From JBNKFQ01 sp050289385 (GTDB taxonomy: Bacteria; Pseudomonadota; Gammaproteobacteria; Pseudomonadales; Porticoccaceae): a stretch of 7,307 nucleotides of DNA. Below the pieces are notes generated by a model, which made no database searches, had not been told where the DNA came from, and worked only from the letters and a program-made list of their open reading frames with translations. How positions within the stretch are numbered: position 1 is the first letter of the stretch; the number at the start of each line of letters is the position of its first letter. Position numbers and translations under genes: made by a program. The stretch is taken from contig JBNKFQ010000054.1 of NCBI GenBank assembly GCA_050289385.1, positions 1-7,307 on the forward strand, written 5' to 3'. Below, in pieces: positions 5,530 through 7,307 of this stretch.

Positions 5530-6594
5530 ATGGCTACTGTTTTTGGCAGATCGGAAACCCCCAGGCGTCGGAAGGTCACCAGATTGGTCAGCAGTGATAT
5601 TGTGCGTCTTTTTTCTGGTCGCCTGGCGGAATCAGATCGCCAGCGAATACTCGATGTGCGGCAAAATTCCAGGGACTATGATCAGGATTTTCTTGATACT
5701 GTCGAGGCACTGGCAGATATGGAAGTATTGGCCAAAGATGCCGATATTCTCGCGGTTATGGACAAATACCAGTCGGAACCAACAGAGCTTCGGCGAATAG
5801 CATTGAAGCCAATCCTTGCTATTGCCGCCACAGTGTTGTTGGCTGTGACTGTCGTATTTATTTCACCGTTCCAGGCTGATCAGCGTGACGGCATAGCGTC
5901 GCGCTACTCAACTCGCATTGGGGAACAGAAAACGATAACTCTGGAAGACGGTAGCCTGATTGCCCTCAATACAGGTACCCAGTTATGGGTTGAGTTGTCT
6001 GATGGTAGACGCCGGGTGGTGCTGGAACGTGGCGAAGCCTGGTTTGATGTGGCTGCAGACCCGTCCCGGCCATTTACTATAGATTTGGGAATGAGGTCGG
6101 TAAGTGTGCTGGGTACGAAATTCAATATTTTGAAATCCCCCGGCCAGTTCACACTGGCGGTAGTTGAGGGCATGGTGGCCATTCATCGCGATGAGGAGAC
6201 GGTGTCGTCATCCGCTCCGGCCGCGGAAGTGGCTACTGGCGACAGAGTGCAATTACGTGCCGGAATACAACACCGAATACCGGCAGGTATGGCAACGGAA
6301 TTCGATGCGTCCAGCCAGCAGCTCGTAGCTTGGCGGCCAAGCCATATAGATCGGGTCGGGCAATGGCGTAGCGGTGTTATTCGCTATGACGAAGAGCCGC
6401 TGTCAAAAGTTATTCAGGAACTCAACCGTTATTCGGCAAAGAAAATTTTAATTGAAGACAGTGCGATTATGGATATGGAGGTCTATGCTGCTATTCGGAT
6501 TGACCGAATCGATATGGCGTTATCAGTATTGGAAAATTCATTGCCTGTCAAAGTGACGCAACATTTTGATCGTATTGTGATATCGGCGCGTTGA
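5530..6594 (+). CDS. FecR-family anti-sigma factor / sigma regulator
   Basis: A 354-aa inner-membrane regulator of the sigma encoded just upstream. The N-terminal cytoplasmic part (about 1-92) aligns only loosely with the usual DUF4880 domain (LFSGRLAESDRQRILDVRQ ... ADMEVLAKD) and has no tryptophan, unlike the minus-strand paralogue. One membrane helix spans about 94-112 (PILAIAATVLLAVTVVFIS). The periplasmic FecR domain covers about 125-219 (IGEQKTITLEDGS, LERGEAWFDVAAD, VLGTKFNI). The C-terminal 277-354 (GVIRYDEEPLSKVIQEL ... VISAR) is STN-like and should meet the receptor's STN domain. Gly195-Thr196 in VLGTKF is the candidate self-cleavage bond. No clear terminator follows, but the receptor has its own promoter 90 nt downstream. 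Confidence 0.93.
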   Translation: MATVFGRSETPRRRKVTRLVSSDIVRLFSGRLAESDRQRILDVRQNSRDYDQDFLDTVEALADMEVLAKDADILAVMDKYQSEPTELRRIALKPILAIAATVLLAVTVVFISPFQADQRDGIASRYSTRIGEQKTITLEDGSLIALNTGTQLWVELSDGRRRVVLERGEAWFDVAADPSRPFTIDLGMRSVSVLGTKFNILKSPGQFTLAVVEGMVAIHRDEETVSSSAPAAEVATGDRVQLRAGIQHRIPAGMATEFDASSQQLVAWRPSHIDRVGQWRSGVIRYDEEPLSKVIQELNRYSAKKILIEDSAIMDMEVYAAIRIDRIDMALSVLENSLPVKVTQHFDRIVISAR

Positions 6595-6639
6595 AATTGA
6601 CTATTGGCGCTTGGCCCATTCAATCAACAATTACAAGAT

Positions 6640-6667
6640 GATTAATTTTTATTGATAAAAAATAATC
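6640..6667. repeat. AT-rich 28-bp inverted repeat upstream of the receptor promoter
   Basis: GATTAATTTTTAT (6640-6652) and ATAAAAAATAATC (6655-6667) are inverse complements apart from one base, with TG between them. It ends 16 nt before the AATTAGGG block of the receptor promoter. It could be an UP-like element or an operator. It does not match a Fur box well, and lacks the GC stem of a terminator. No counterpart lies before the sigma promoter at 4856. Confidence 0.5.
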
Positions 6668-6683
6668 AAAAAATTCTGTAAAT

Positions 6684-6718
6684 AATTAGGGTAGTTCGCT
6701 TGTTAGTGCGTGGTCTTT
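6684..6718 (+). promoter_or_regulatory. Putative ECF-sigma promoter of the plus-strand receptor
   Basis: AATTAGGGTAGTT (6684-6696), 10 nt, TGCGTGGTCTTT (6707-6718): identical in both blocks and in spacing to the element before the plus-strand sigma (4856-4890), while the 10-nt spacers differ. It would give a leader of about 75 nt before the receptor ATG. It ties the receptor to the sigma at 4913. Confidence 0.75.
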
Positions 6719-6787
6719 GCAAGGGAATTCTTTAATCTGGTCTATTGCAAGGGATTTGCTATTGATGCAAAGCGGACTAACAAGCCA

Positions 6788-6795
6788 AGAGGTGG
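6788..6795 (+). promoter_or_regulatory. Ribosome binding site of the plus-strand receptor
   Basis: AGAGGTGG ends 3 nt before the ATG at 6799 (its AGAGG part is 6 nt away). It supports this start, which gives a proper signal peptide. Confidence 0.6.
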
Positions 6796-6798
6796 AAA

Positions 6799-7307
6799 AT
6801 GTATCAAGGTGGAGAGAGATTTTACCAAAAACGTGTGCTAGCCAGTTTTGTAGCTGGTTGCACGCTGGGGCTTTCTGCAGGACTCTGTGCGGATGGTCAA
6901 GCCATTAACTTAAGTATTAAAACCAGTAAAGCTGGCCCGGCGTTAATGGAACTGAGTCAACAAAGCGGTGTGCAAATTATTATTCCAAAAGAATTGGGCG
7001 CGCGCTTTCAATTGTCGCCAGTTCAGGGCGACTATACCGTTCAGGCGGCACTCGACACGATGTTGCAAAATTCTGGTTTGGTTTATGAGTTTTTATCTGA
7101 CGAATCAGTTGTGATAAAGGAAGGTGGTCCTTCAAAAGGAAATAATCCTTCGAAAGTTGAACGGCGAATTAAAATAGAAATGGAGGAAATTACAGTAACT
7201 GCAACAAAAAGGGAAACCAGATTGCAAGACACCGCAATGTCCATCTCTGCATTGGGCGCTGACACGATCGATAAACGAGGCCTGACTAGCATGGGCGACT
7301 ACCTCAG
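6799..7307 (+). CDS. TonB-dependent receptor/transducer with STN domain, N-terminal part (cut by window end)
   Basis: 169 codons are visible and the frame is open to the window end. Residues about 1-31 are a signal peptide (basic RFYQKR, then VLASFVAGCTLGLSAGLCA). Residues about 36-107 are an STN domain (INLSIKTSKAGPALMELS, SGVQIIIPKELG, LDTMLQNSGLVYEF). A charged linker precedes the TonB box EEITVTATKRE (129-139), and the plug begins at about 143 (QDTAMSISALGADTIDKRG). The layout is the same as in the minus-strand receptor, but identity is low outside the TonB box and the MSISAL stretch, so the two are diverged paralogues, not a recent duplication. It is preceded by the same promoter motif as the plus-strand sigma. 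Plug and barrel lie outside the window, so the ligand cannot be judged. Confidence 0.9.
   Translation, partial: MYQGGERFYQKRVLASFVAGCTLGLSAGLCADGQAINLSIKTSKAGPALMELSQQSGVQIIIPKELGARFQLSPVQGDYTVQAALDTMLQNSGLVYEFLSDESVVIKEGGPSKGNNPSKVERRIKIEMEEITVTATKRETRLQDTAMSISALGADTIDKRGLTSMGDYL

Noticed and set aside
6595..6640. Possible terminator after the plus-strand fecR
   Set aside because: The pairing around TTGGCGCTTGGCCC is short and bulged, and no T-run follows directly.
6717..6908. 63-codon plus-strand open frame overlapping the receptor start
   Set aside because: It is out of frame with the receptor, which has signal peptide, STN domain and TonB box. Shadow frame.

Overview
The window holds two complete-looking cell-surface signalling (FecI/FecR/TonB-dependent transducer) modules arranged head to head. 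The gene types, the TonB boxes (DEIIVTAQKR, EEITVTATKR), the STN domains on the receptors and the moderate GC content point to a Gram-negative proteobacterium. I favour a gammaproteobacterium of the Cellvibrionales/Alteromonadales kind, but nothing here (no rRNA, no housekeeping gene) fixes the genus.

Layout. Positions 1-60 are a perfect 60-bp palindrome that acts as a probable bidirectional terminator and contains the stop codon of the first receptor. The minus-strand module reads right to left: an ECF sigma factor (4159-3539), an anti-sigma/FecR regulator overlapping it by 4 bp (3542-2484), then after 95 nt a 776-aa TonB-dependent receptor with an STN domain (2388-58). A 753-bp divergent intergenic region (4160-4912) follows. 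The plus-strand module reads left to right: an ECF sigma factor (4913-5527), a FecR regulator (5530-6594, 2 nt after the sigma stop), then after 204 nt the start of a second STN-TonB receptor (6799 to beyond the window end).

Regulation. Comparing the sequences upstream of the four sigma and receptor genes reveals two different bipartite promoter-like motifs, each used twice. The plus module has ATTAGGGTAGTT-N10-TGCGTGGTCTTT before both its sigma gene and its receptor gene. The minus module has TGGRGGYAAWT-N3-AAA-N2-CGTCGTCTC before both of its own. The simplest reading is that each sigma factor activates its own sigma-fecR operon and its own receptor through a private promoter, so two neighbouring paralogous systems are insulated from each other. 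In the expected pathway, ligand binding at the outer-membrane receptor moves the STN domain onto the periplasmic C-terminal part of FecR; FecR (one membrane span) then releases the cytoplasmic sigma. The ligands cannot be read from the sequence.

The intergenic region also holds what looks like the frameshifted, truncated 5' end of a third ECF sigma gene (4445 to about 4583, plus strand), plus several small inverted repeats. This suggests a once larger cluster of such modules.
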